Below, in pieces: positions 1 to 11,696 of a DNA stretch of 40,552 bases. This DNA comes from Seison nebaliae (Eukaryota; Rotifera; Pararotatoria; Seisonacea; Seisonidae). The notes below the pieces were generated by a model. That model was not told where the DNA came from and made no database searches. It was given only the letters and a program-made list of their open reading frames with translations. Numbering within the stretch: the stretch's first letter is position 1; each line of letters starts with the position of its first letter. Both the position numbers and the translations under genes were made by a program. The stretch spans positions 1 to 40,552 of the forward strand of contig JALJEE010003065.1 of assembly GCA_023231475.1 (NCBI GenBank), given 5' to 3'.

Positions 1-323
1 TTAAGAACTAATATGTCGGATAAATTTTTATTAGTGAGACTACTTCGGTGAGGACTTTTAATGTATTTTAAGTGCGAAAAAGTTGCTTCGCAGCAGTAAG
101 TTGTTAAAAATTTAGATTGCTCTTCGGCATATAACAACGGACGTTCAGAATAGTTGTTGTTTTTTAAAAATTTAAAAAAACTTTTAGATATACTCTCGGT
201 TGGTGAATTGTGCATTATCCAATTAAAAAATCTCCTTTGATTCTTAAATGTTCTTGTACATTTTAGACAAGCACTGCCACCATTCTCTAACATTATAAAA
301 TCCTCAAAATATTGGTTTTCCAT
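1..323 (-). mobile_element. hAT-type transposase fragment, runs off the left edge
   Basis: The minus strand is open from an ATG at 323 to the window edge (about 107 codons). The first 30 residues look like a degenerate BED-type finger, with a C-x2-C pair in the context GGSACLKCTRTFKN. About 45 residues later comes CEATFSHLKYIKSPHRSS followed by LSDIL, which strongly resembles the C-terminal dimerisation segment of hAT transposases of the ZBED5/SCAND3 kind. In intact members these two parts are separated by roughly 400-500 residues, so this copy seems to have lost the catalytic core internally. It is probably a dead or non-autonomous copy. The family call rests on remembered motif similarity. 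Confidence 0.6.
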
Positions 324-2595
324 ATTTATTTTGTTAGAAAAATAATTGAGCTAAAACTTTCAATACTTAATTTTCACTAAAATGTTCTTTGTAAAAAGTT
401 CTTGTCCTCGGCAAACTGTGAAAAAATGTGAAAATTAGATAGGAGAAAATACATGGGCAAAATACCTAGATCAGGCATTCACTCGCTCGCTCCATTCAAT
501 ACATCAAATTGCTCCAAAAGAGCAATTCAGTGAATAGGACGAATAAAAGAAGAACAAAGATTTAAAAGGATCTAAGTGTCAGAAATTGATTGAAATTACA
601 ATTAAACATATTTTATATATTTGATTAATTAGCTTAATAAATGAATTTATTAAAAATATAATATATCTGGCAAATAATGAATCCACTTTTTTTCGTTAAA
701 ATTGCTCAATTACTCTAACTGAGTGAGGTCTAGTACATCATAACTGATGAAACTCTGGTCTAGATGAATCACCTTAACTCTCTAGATTCTAGAGAGTTAT
801 CATACTTTCTCTCATATTTACTTTTTTAATTAACATTAATATGGGTAAATCATTAATTAATGCTCTAAATAACAAGTTTTTGGTTATGTGTTTAATACCT
901 TATTATATTATATTTAATCATATCAGTTGATTCATTAAACAATTAATTTGCTAAGAGATCTAGTAGACCTTATTATATTATATTATTAATATAATCGTTA
1001 TCGTACGATTAGTGTTATTCACATAAAGTCATCCATCTAGAACTCCTCTTTCCTTTTATAAATGATGTATTAGCCATTAATATAGAAGGTCGTTTCTCAT
1101 AGGGGTTTTTGTGGGATTTGATGATATTAATGAAATATACTTTTCATTATCACTTACAACATATGCTTAGCTCCATGTAACGTATTAATTCATTACGTAT
1201 TGTAATGCAAACATTAACAAGTATAATTATGTCATTTTAAAACGAGTTATTTTTCCCGATTCTGAATTCAATAAATGGTGATTGTATATAGCAGGGGTGT
1301 ATGGAGTGAGTAAAAATGAGTATTAAAGGGAAGAAAAAGAGCGAAACAAAGAAAAATGGTAACACATGAAAAATAGACTCTATTCCTCGTACTCATCTCT
1401 GTTCAATAGTAGTAGTAGACGCATAGTCGCATAGTAGAGTGGACAAAGAAAGGAAACAGTAGTTTTATTTATAGTAAAATTAAAATTAAATCATTAATAT
1501 CTTCAAAATTCATGATCAACATAATATTAAGCTAATAATTTATCAAGCTATAAGAGTCGAAAAATCATAAACTTATGTGCTATTTGCTATAAGAATACAA
1601 ATTTTTTTCCTCATATGTATGGAGTGAGTAAAAATGAGCAAGAGTATGAGTAAAAATGTATGGGGCTGCTCACTCCATACCTATTTACCGTTTACATCCA
1701 AAGATCACTATACCATATAGCCCAAGAATTTCAAACTTTGGATTTTCTCTTCCATTCATAATTCTTGAATTAAGAATTCTTGACATGTAACTCTCGGTAG
1801 GAATGATCCTTGAAGGTAGATCGAAAATTTGTGCAGGAAAGTCGAGTAACACAATATATTAATAAACATATAATTTCTTCTATAATTCTATAATTAAACA
1901 TCTCTTCGAAAGAATATTTTTATTCTAATTTCAGTTAATGATTGATGAATAACATTTCTAACAAATGTTTTTTCTAAATAAAATTCAACGTCTTCAACGT
2001 AAATAATGATTGAAATTATTATTATAATTAATGATATATTCTGAATTAGCGCTTCCTTTTTAAGTATTTCCAAAATTTATGTCCTTAATACATTAGTTGT
2101 CTTCATTTAAAATCAATTTAAATTAAGGAAAGTTTTGAAAAATCTTTACACAACTTTATTACGGAAGTTTCAAGTTCAAGTATTTCTAGTACCAATTCTG
2201 CTTCCAACAAAAACAAAATTAAGAAAAGTTCAAATTCATCTAATCTATTAAAGAAAAGGTTGTCGTAGTTTTTAAGTAAAAAATTGTAAGAATTTAGTGT
2301 AAAAGGAAAGTGAATTAGTGAAAGATTATTAATAGGAGAAAATTTAAAAAATGGTGACGCAGAAAGTGAGAGATGAGCTCAAACTTAAAAATAAGATTAA
2401 CTTCTACTTTTTAGAGAATGTTCCCGTATTGTTTATTTATCACTTCGGGATAAAGAGATAAGGGAATGGGTCGATCTTGTTGAAAAATTGAGAGAAAATT
2501 GAGATTACTTTTTGATTCTAAATATCATCCACATATCGTTGTCATAGAAAATTATTCATATTTCTTATTAATACTTTCATTCTGAAGGAACAAAG
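324..2595. other. Intergenic, repeat-rich, no gene supported
   Basis: No conserved coding frame was found. It holds short perfect hairpins (508-528 with 8-bp arms AATTGCTC/GAGCAATT; 775-799 with 11-bp arms TAACTCTCTAG/CTAGAGAGTTA), an 18-nt direct repeat ACCTTATTATATTATATT at 897-914 and 967-984, and the MITE-like repeat at 1292-1680. Together with the hAT fragment to its left it looks like a transposon-derived stretch. Promoter elements of TMEM97 should lie near its right end, but none is recognisable. Confidence 0.5.
1292..1680. repeat. MITE-like repeat with a hAT-like terminal motif
   Basis: CAGGGGTGTATGGAGTGAG begins at 1292; a CAGGGGTG start is typical of hAT terminal inverted repeats. 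The 22-nt segment at 1299-1320 (key part GTATGGAGTGAGTAAAAA) recurs exactly at 1617-1638. Its first 12 nt recur inverted as CTCACTCCATAC at 1669-1680, so 1617-1680 can fold as a hairpin. A matching right terminus ending in ACCCCTG is not present, so the boundaries are uncertain. This may be a non-autonomous relative of the hAT fragment at the window's left edge. Confidence 0.4.
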
Positions 2596-3186
2596 ATGTT
2601 GAACGGATCGATTGACATTTTATATTTCTTTTCTATCATTATACATGTCATATTTGCAGTAGCTTTCGATGCACAATCGTTATGTTCCTGTATATCATCG
2701 GCATATCCAACTTGGGTTTCTCTTCATTTCTCATTTCCATTAAAACTTTCTTTTTAGTTGAAAGAAAAGAAAATCGAGTTATATTCGGATTTGCGTGATG
2801 GTTTGATGTTGAACGAACCTGACTGGGTGAAATTTCATTTAATCTCCCAGTTCTTCGTCTCCATTCCTGCCGCTATCATTATCGTACTCGGATTTTTACT
2901 CTGTGGTCGACTACGATGTCAAACGATTAGATCAGCAGCATTAGTCTACTCCTCCACCGTCATGATGGCCACTGCTCAAATGATGTATTGTTATTGTGTG
3001 AACGATAAAATTAAAGATGGTCCACGAACAAAAGACGAAAAAAACTTACTTCTCGCTGTCTATCTGCCATTCGTCGTCATCAACATATTGGCATTACTTC
3101 GATTTACCATTTTCGATGGAAAAGAACGTGGAATGTCTACTTGTCCAAAAATCGTTGACAATGATTGTTGCAAGAAAAACCAATAA
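2596..3186 (+). CDS. TMEM97: Sigma-2 receptor / TMEM97-like EXPERA protein
   Basis: Two exons, 2596-2715 and 2758-3186, join in phase 0 across a 42-nt intron (GTTTCT...TTTTTAG) to give 182 aa; human TMEM97 has 176. It is a four-helix ER membrane protein of the EXPERA family that binds sterols and sigma-2 ligands and interacts with NPC1. The family core is clear: HVIFAVAFDAQS aligns with the first helix (D25 matches human D29), and DGLMLNEPDWVKF aligns with the human DPLLQEPPAWFK region (D54 matches D56). Further hydrophobic helices follow, including SAALVYSSTVMMAT. The protein ends KKNQ, a KKxx ER-retrieval signal, as expected for an ER resident. An AATAAA lies shortly after the stop. Exon 1 was identified by the H...D helix and splice phase. 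PIKFYVE follows on the same strand. Confidence 0.85.
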
Positions 3187-3658
3187 AGAGATTTCTTATA
3201 TTTTTTAATCATAGAAACATTTATAGAAAATTTTTTAAATTAATAAAATTCCAAATTTACCTTTAAAAATAATTTAAGTTTCCCTCAAAAACATTTTACC
3301 AATTTTATATCTCATTCATTGTCAGTGAAATTTCCTTTTGAAAATCATTTTTAAATTAAAATTAATTTGTTGCTGATGTTAATGATGGATAAGATGGGAC
3401 AATGAGAAAATAAATAAGAGAAAATGGGAATGGTAGAAGGTGTCGCTCAATATTCAAATAAACTTTCGATAAAATCTTCTTCCAACATATTTTCCCTTCT
3501 CAAAATAACAATATAATATTGTGAAGATGTTGTATAATTAAATAAGAATAGATGTTATGTCGATCCGACAATTGGTAACTAAATTGACAGAGAAATGTTA
3601 ATTGATCTTTCTCTATTGTTGTTTTTCTTTCAATTCTAATTTTTTGTCTGTCCAACAG
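3187..3658. other. Spacer between TMEM97 and PIKFYVE, with a candidate first exon
   Basis: This holds the 3' UTR and AATAAA of TMEM97 and the 5' region of PIKFYVE. The only upstream ATG whose frame and phase fit the FYVE exon is at 3424, in a 16-nt exon ending at 3439 before a weak GTGTCG donor. The next exon starts at 3659 after TCCAACAG. Nothing else is recognised. Confidence 0.35.
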
Positions 3659-6600
3659 ATGAGAAGCAGAAGAAAGGGAATTTGAAATCATATTCGTCGT
3701 CGGAAGCGAGAAAATATTGGATGTCAGACAAGAATGTTAATACTTGTTTCATTTGTCATTGTTCCTTCAATGCGTTGAGAAGACGACATCATTGTCGATT
3801 GTGTGGACACATATTCTGTGACAAATGTTCAAAATATCGGATCGACGGGGAAGTGTTGGGATTTACGGATATGTTACGATGTTGTATCACTTGTTTCGAC
3901 ACGTTGACAACGAATGAAAATCGAATAAAAGAAGAGAAATATAGTGAAATGATTAGAGGGAATGAGGATGGAATAGAAGTGATGAGTTTAGAACGAAATG
4001 AGAAGAATATTGAATTGTTGACAATTACGAGTAATTTGAAATTGAATTCGGTTGGTAATTTATGGATTTGTCTTCACTCCAAATTGAAAATGTTTTAGAG
4101 AATGAAAATCAAAGAAATGATTAGAAAGAGTGAATCGAATAAATGGAAAAATTCGAACGATGAGGAAGAAGAAGATGATGATGATGATGATGATGGAGAT
4201 GTTGAGATGGATGATATTTATGATGATGAATTATCATATCTATGGATTACGATCAATTCATCGAAAGATCGTTTCAACATTTTCAATGGACTACAATTAC
4301 TCAATTCAATCAACGAATTAATTAGACAATCGAATGATACAAATTTGAAGGATGATTTAGCTGTAGTAATCGCTCAACAATTAATCGATCGAGGATATAT
4401 CGAATCGATCCGATGCATTTCCAAATCATTCTCACCAACCATCACTTATACCGTTTCCGAATTGGGGAAACGAATTCTCTATTTCGATTTGGAGAGACGT
4501 GCATATAAAATTAATGGGAAAAAAGTACAAGAAGTGAATCGACCCACTGCCAATTATTCGAGTGGCGATGTATCAGATGAAGAAATAAAAGATGAGAAAT
4601 GTGACGAATCGACAACGATGTCCATCGAAAGTTATTATGAGAAATTATTTGAATTTTTCATTCGTCAACAATTGATGAGTAATGGATTATCGATGGAATG
4701 GTTAAATGTGATTCATCGATTAACATCAAATGTGGTGGATATAGTAAAGAATCAAGGATTTCAACGATCATCAATTCAAACGATGGATCTCATGAAATAT
4801 GTTCATATTAAACGATTTATTTCTGATCAATTTCTTCCCAATCAATCTTATGTTCATCAAGGAATTGTTCATTCAGCACCGATGGCTCGATCAGTTATCG
4901 ATGTAACATTAAAATCACCGAGAATTTTATTGATTGGAGAGAATGTGGAATTTAGTCGATTGACACAAAATGTAAATGATGCATGGAAAGCTAATATTAA
5001 TGAAATTCAATCAGATAATTCTGATAAGAAATTGAATGAAATGGATGAATGTCTTTTGAATTTTCGATTATTTCGAACTGATCCACTTCTCTTACATTTA
5101 TCATCAATTAATCATTTTAATCGTTTAACACTCCTCAATCAATTATCGAATCAATTACAAATAATGAAAAAATTCCAAACGAAAGAACTTTCGACTGAAT
5201 CATTCGAAAGGAATTTATCCAATCTCTTCCTCACTTCACATCGACCACCAATTCAACTTCATCCCAAAACTGTTAATGAGAAGAACAACAATAATATTAA
5301 TTATATGCCGTTGGAGACGGTGGTGGGACAATCGGTCGAATCCAATCTTTTAGCGAAGAGAAATATTCTTCAATTGGCACCCAAAATTATCGTGGTGAGT
5401 GGAACGATGGATGGCGAATTAGTTGACATGTTAAATGAAGAGAATATTCTCGTTATTCAAAATATTAAGAAGAATTGTATGATACGTTTAGCGATTGGTA
5501 TGAGTGCTGACATTCTCTCCAATAATCGACAATTAATTTTCAGTAAAAAAACTAATCGACCACGTCTCGGAATCGTTCACACTTATTCATATCAAATCGT
5601 TAATGAACGATTATGTAACGATTGTCCAATTCATGAAGGAAATGAAGTGACGAAGAAAAGAAAACGAATTTGTATTTGGGATGGAGTGACATCATCATTA
5701 GCTGCAACAGTTATGCTTTATGGGAAATGTGGACATGAACTTGGATTGATCAAAAGTATTTTGAAAGAAATTATTCCAATCAAATTTTCTCAACGTAAAG
5801 AATTGGATTTGTTGTCGAGTTTGTTCGTTTATATGAATCCGGAAATTCCAATGGAAAATTTCCATTTAATGACATTAAATCATCAATTGAATTCCACATT
5901 ATTATCATTCGATCATTTGAGAGAATTGATTATCAAAAATCTTTCACTTGTTGACGAGAAGAGAAATGAGAATGTATTAGATATCGCCAATCGACGTCAA
6001 TGGAATGGAATGAAATCATTCTATCAAACATTCTCCATCAATTCTTATTTGTATGGAAATGAACCGATTTATATCGATGTGTCAAATGAAAGCGTAACGG
6101 TCGACGGATTGGTTATTGATGATCCGATTCAATTAGCTCATTTATTCACATATCATTCATGGATTTCATTTCATCAATTATTCAATTTAAATAAATCAAT
6201 CGATAAATATCCGTCATTAATTGAAAGAAGATATGAGAATAGAATGATGATAAATGAAGGAAATGATGAAATTAATAGAGATGATGATTCGATGAAAGAT
6301 TCGAATTTAGCTCTGGCTCGATTGACGAAAATTCGAGTGAATGAATTTGTGAAATTTAATGAATCCATCAAAAATTATCGTCTTTTGAAATTCGCAGAAT
6401 CGAATGAATCAATATCATCTAATCGATTGGTAGATAAGAGAAGAGTAATTTATTCGACAGATCAACATATAATTGATATGGAGAAGAAGAGTGAAGATAT
6501 TGATGGATTAATCACGAAGAAATTTATTGAAAATTTCAAAAAACTATTTAACATTTATTTAATTGATGAACATCGATTAATTAGTTTGAATTGGAAGAAA

Positions 6601-9600
6601 AGAAATGAATTGGTAATGAGAGAATTCCCATTACTTTTTATGACTTATTCCACCAAATCCGCTTGCTATCCATTACCATGTCAATTCCCACATATTTTAG
6701 AAGTGAAAGTTGAATCGGAATTCGATTTAAGTTTAGGAGAATTTATGGAGAAATATTGTTTTCATCAAGAACTCAAATGCGACAATATGAATTGTGATCG
6801 ATTTAAATATGAACATCAATATCTATTCATAAGTGGACGACGAGAAGTTCGTTGTTCTATCGAGAATATTCCACAACCTCTTCCAACCAAATCAAATGAG
6901 AAACATCAATCACATTTATCATCGACATTCTTGGCAGCGAATGGTTCGCCAACCGTTTCACCATTACCATCAACATCGTCCACGATGAATTTCCGATTAG
7001 ATAATTATGAAAATTTCGAAAATATCGAAATCGAAAAAGAAATAAAATTCTGGTGCATCTGTCAATATTGTCATCGTTCGACTTTCATCCAATTCATCAC
7101 CGATAATATTTGGCATTTGTCCTTCCTTAAATATCTTCAATTTTTCCTTTTCTCTGAAAAACAACAATTTCATTCATATTTCAATGAAACGACAATTTCA
7201 GGAAACGATTCAGGAATGAGATGTTCTCATTGTCTTTTCACACAATTTCATCATATTTTCGCTTCTGGTAAACGAATCATCACTTTCCAATGTCGTAATA
7301 TTGAATCGTATAATATTAAATTACCTCCACTCACTATCAATGTTCGACCATATCAACATGTGAAGGAATTGATATCATTCTTGATCGATCGACTTTGTCA
7401 AATTTCTACTTCAGCTTATTCACTCTTCTCATCGACACAAGACTCTATCGAAACATTCCAATCTGATCTTCAACAACAAGAGAATTTGAATGAGAAACAA
7501 CAACAACAACAACAGACAGACAAAGAAGTTTTATCAAATTTTCAATTAATTTATCAATCGATGCACATGTTCTTATCGAAGACGACGCCAATATTTAAGA
7601 AGAGAATTAATGATGCTCAACTCATATTACGATCGTTAACATCATTATTGTCATTCCCAAATAAAGTGACATTGTCTCGACATCTCTCACTCATTCATCC
7701 GGATGATGATGAAATGATTAATGAACAGAAAATTGAATTGAAACAACAATCATCAGAGATAAATGAACATTGTAATGTTGATCGAAAGTTCTCCGTTAGC
7801 GAATATAATGGTCGGAAGAAATTGTGCATCTCTCAATCGAATAAACAACTCCATAATCTTTATAGGAATAATGACGAAATTCTCATTCAATTAATCGATT
7901 TAATTAATCTCTTACATATTTGGACGAAGTGTCTTAATGAAGAAATTAATCAATTTCTTCTCATGCTCAAACGGAAACCAATTCGACGATTAACTTCACG
8001 ACATAATGATAATGGGAAAACGAATGATTCGAACAAGATGGATACAAATATCGAATTGAATGATTCCGATGACTTCCAACGACATTTGGCTTTGTCGTTC
8101 GAGAAATTGAAAGGTTCAATTTTTTCTTCTTCCTCTACTCGTTGCCTAGCTTTCCTTCTGTACGTCATCTCTTTCTCTTCGCAGTCGCAACTACTTGTAT
8201 AAATGAGAAACTAAGTTGCTTTTATCTTCTGATGCTTATTTCTTATAATTTCTTCATTTTAATTTATTCAAATAATTCATTCTCTTATAATTTCGATTCA
8301 ATGATTATATCATATTTAATCGATGATCAATATTAATTATTTTAATGTAATAAAGATTTGAATAAGTTCCCTCAATTACTCACTATACCGAACAATGAAA
8401 CAGAAATGATCTCATTTGCCAACGATCGTCAATTGGAGAAGAAATGGAAACATTTCAATTATGATCTTCCAATTCGAACGATTAAAAATGATTTCTCATC
8501 ATATATTGCTTACTCGTTGGCATCGCCTGAATTCCGTTTACAATTACTCAATCAATTAAATGATGAACATTCAGAGAAATCATCAGTCTTAACTTCTTCC
8601 ATCATTCAATCATCCAGACACTTTATCAAACGAATCATTTCCAGTGAACAAGATTCGACTCCTCTTGAAACTTCAACAGATCATCATCATCATCATCATC
8701 AACAACAACAACAACAACAATCATCATCATCCAATCATGTTGATATTAGTTTAGTAAATTATTTTATTTATTCTTTTCTTTATTCTATGATTTGTTGATG
8801 ATTATTTAAATTTTCAGATTTTGTTAATGAATCGAATGAATCGATTACTTGTCGAATTTACAATGCTGTCGATTTCTATCAATTACGAAATAAGTTGATA
8901 AATGAAAAATCAATGAATGATCTCTTCAAATCCGATAATATTTTCATTCGATCATTGGCTAATTGTCGAACGTTGTTGACACAAGGTGGAAAGTCACAAT
9001 CGAAATTTTTGCGAACAAACGACGGACGATTCATTTTAAAAACGATAAAGAAAGTGGAGCGTGAGAAGTTCTTGTCATTCGTTCCCAATTACATCAAATA
9101 TCTTCAAGATTGTCTTCAATTGAAAGTTTACTATTTTTATATGTGAACATATTTCGAATAATTCTTTCTTTTTCTATCTCATCTTTTTTCCAGAGGAAAT
9201 GTTGTTTAGCGAAAATTTTTGGTTTATTCCAATTGAATTTCATTGCGAAGGAAGCGAACGATGTCATTCAGAGTGGTCAATTGAATAAGAGTCATTCGCA
9301 AGATAAATCGTTGAAGAACGACGAAGAAGTGATGATGATGGAAAAGAGTGGATGGAAAGAGTTCACTTTTATTGTAATGGAAAATATATTTTGGAATGAA
9401 GAAATTGATGAGATTTATGATTTGAAAGGAAGTTATTTTAAACGTTTTGTTAAAAATTCTCTTATCTCCAACAACAACAACAACAACAATAATAATAATA
9501 ATAATAATAATAGTAATAATAATAATAATAATAATGATGGAAGAGAAACAAAGAAACATTTGAGAACTTCAGTTTTGTGGGATCAGAATTTCCTTCATGA

Positions 9601-10753
9601 AACCAAATCGAAACCAATTTATTTGTCTCATTTAAGTAAATCGTTATTGATGGGAACAATTTATGGTGACACAAAATTCCTTCGATCTTTCAACATTATG
9701 GATTATTCATTATTAGTTGGCATTTCACATAAGAGACATGAATTAATAATTGGTATCATTGATTATTTAACGGAATATTCTTTAAATAAACGAATCGAAA
9801 CAGTTTTTAAGAGTACAATGAACATTTATTCGGAAACGATCGATTTGAAACATTTAACCGATTATGAACGTTCAGCAACAACAACAACGACAGTGGAAGA
9901 AGGAATGACAAGAAATAATCAATTCGATTATTTCGATTTGAGACATGTTAATGGAAATGAATCAAATATATTTAAAATGAATGAAACAGATAATATGACA
10001 TCAAACTCAATTTCACAACAAACGAATAATATTTCCAAATCCTCCACCACTTCCACCACCACAACTGTTGGATCATCAAATAATCAAAATTTTGAAAATA
10101 TGAAAACTAATTTTAATAATTTCTTCTCATATCTCAATTTGAATGAATTAGATGAGAGTGAAATCAATTTTTTGAAATTCTCTTATAACCAACAACAGCA
10201 ACAACAACAACACGGAAAGAATAGATCGTGTAATGGATATAATCGATTTAATGTCTTATCGACAAATATCAATAATTTACCACCATATTTCCGAATAAAT
10301 AATTTTCGTTTAAAAGAGATTAATGCAGAAGAATTCCGTCATCTGCCAACTATCATCTCTCCAACACTCTATCGACATCGAATGTTATCATCTCTCGTCT
10401 CTTATTTCCCCATCATTCCATCATCCACCTTCACAAGACAATCATATGGAACTCTAAGGAATTCATTCGACGATTTGACTTTCTCCAAAAATATTGTTTT
10501 GACGCCAACTGAAAATTATGAATCGGTCAACGACATAGAAACGGCTTTATTTCATCGATTGAATGATTTGATTGATAATTATCCACAAATTGCAAATGAT
10601 AGTAAAGAAAAATCAATTCAATTGGTTAACAGTAATCGTATCCTCTATATTCTGAAACATCTTCAAAAACTTAATGGTTATGATGATCGGAACTTTATTA
10701 AATTTATTCGTCACGAAACTCACCAGATGCAACAACAACAATTGAACAACTAA
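3424..10753 (+). CDS. PIKFYVE: 1-phosphatidylinositol 3-phosphate 5-kinase PIKfyve
   Basis: PIKfyve makes PI(3,5)P2 from PI3P on endolysosomes, in complex with VAC14 and FIG4. Domains appear in family order: FYVE finger at about 3715-3920 (WMSD, RRHHCRLCG, CDKC); acidic run then a DEP-like region to about 4520; TCP1/chaperonin-like region at about 4900-5800; Cys-rich conserved region at about 6620-7340; kinase at about 8820-10430 (GRFILKTIKK, IMDYSLLVG, GIIDYL). Proposed exons: 3424-3439 (tentative), 3659-4050, 4099-8113, 8185-8214 (tentative micro-exon), 8356-8748, 8818-9125, 9194-10753, about 2237 aa (human 2098). The joins at 8748/8818 and 9125/9194 are well supported. The intron ending at 4098 is needed to remove an in-frame TAG; its donor may be GTTGGT at 4051, because the better-looking GTAATT at 4055 would break the frame. 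Poly-Asp, Gln, His/Gln and Asn runs interrupt the domains. Confidence 0.93.
9467..9537 (+). repeat. (AAC/AAT)n repeat inside the PIKFYVE kinase exon
   Basis: A trinucleotide repeat of AAC then AAT units, broken by one AGT, encodes an uninterrupted-looking asparagine run inserted just after the DLKGS-like kinase segment (DLKGSYFKRFVKNS). It stays in frame, so the kinase continues downstream with intact motifs. The insert falls where other PIKfyve kinases have a short loop. Slippage and length polymorphism are likely here. Confidence 0.9.
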
Positions 10754-11696
10754 TACATTATTTTGATTAAATATTAATTAATATTATTCTTTTTAGTTTA
10801 CTTCAACATCTAATATACATTTCTAGTCCTTATAAATAATTTTTATTTATTACTTCTAATTATTGTCTCTCTATTATTAATTAATTATTAAGACTAATTA
10901 AGTTGTTAGATTGAAGCTTCTAATTATCATCCTTTTACTTCCACAATATAAATTATTCTCTATAAATAAATATATATATATATATATATATTGTTATTAT
11001 TATTTCTTTTTTTTTTAAGTGAAATTCCCATCGGGATAAATTTTTTGATCGATCTCTTCTACGGTCAATGGTAGGAGATCTCTACGTAGCGTGAGACGTA
11101 TGAAATTGATTTATTGATTAAAAGTCCCATCGGGATAAGTCTCGTCTCCGTCCATTATATTTCTTTTCCAACGTGTTTCTGCCAAGACCCTGATAGAAAC
11201 AAATCAGTCTAGCGAGAGTGCCGTTTTAATTATCTCATTTGCGTATGGGAATTTACAGATTTATTCTATATTTTTTTTCTTTCCTTCTTTAAATAAAGTA
11301 GAAAAAAATGTAAAAAAATTTCGATCCTCTGCACTGTAAGTATTAGGTATTAGGTATATCATTCACACATTGTTATTAATAACTTACTCACATTTTAGAT
11401 TCTAAAGTTTAGATTCTAAAGTGTTATGAATAATAATTTAATTCGAACTTGAATATCTTTTTATCAATATAATATATCATTATCATTATTTTGTTTAGGA
11501 ATTATATATAATTATGTATTATTAATAAATTATTGAATCTATTATATGGATCACTATTATAATGAAAGATGTTGGTTAGAGAATGTAGATGGAAATAAAG
11601 TTAATTTCGAAATATTAGTCTACTCTTGTTTACTTTAAGGATGTTAATTGAGCGGAATAAATATCTGGAATTTTAATTGTAAATATATAGAAGAAG
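10754..11696. other. Intergenic between PIKFYVE and the RNF141-like gene
   Basis: Very AT-rich, no coding frame recognised. It includes a (TA)10 tract at 10971-10990 and a less AT-rich block at 11020-11240 with repeated hairpins, listed separately. The right half (11340-11690) shows only A/T-rich sequence with a short duplicated TAGATTCTAAAGT at about 11398-11421. Confidence 0.5.
11026..11138. other. Paired hairpin motif TCCCATCGGGATAA, possible structured RNA
   Basis: TCCCATCGGGATAA occurs at 11026-11039 and again at 11125-11138, 99 nt apart. Each copy can form TCCC-ATC-GGGA. Between them lies a second stem at 11051-11080 (GATCTC..CTAC pairing with GTAGGAGATC, with a 2-nt bulge). The block is clearly richer in G+C than its flanks and is not open for translation. 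It does not match any spliceosomal RNA, tRNA or SRP start I know. An unknown ncRNA, a 3' UTR element or a repeat remnant are all possible. Confidence 0.25.

Noticed and set aside
897..984. Duplicated ACCTTATTATATTATATT
   Set aside because: Low-complexity A/T sequence; duplication of 18 nt is not strong evidence of a functional element.
2351..2509. Short frame at ATG 2351 and a following frame containing LSLRDKEIREWVDLVEKLREN-like residues
   Set aside because: The two frames differ, no donor/acceptor pair joins them in phase, and no family was recognised.
8114..8355. Extra coding in the region between PIKFYVE exons
   Set aside because: The open frame continuing to 8336 is A/T-rich and not conserved; only the short 8185-8214 piece fits splice phase, and even that is uncertain.
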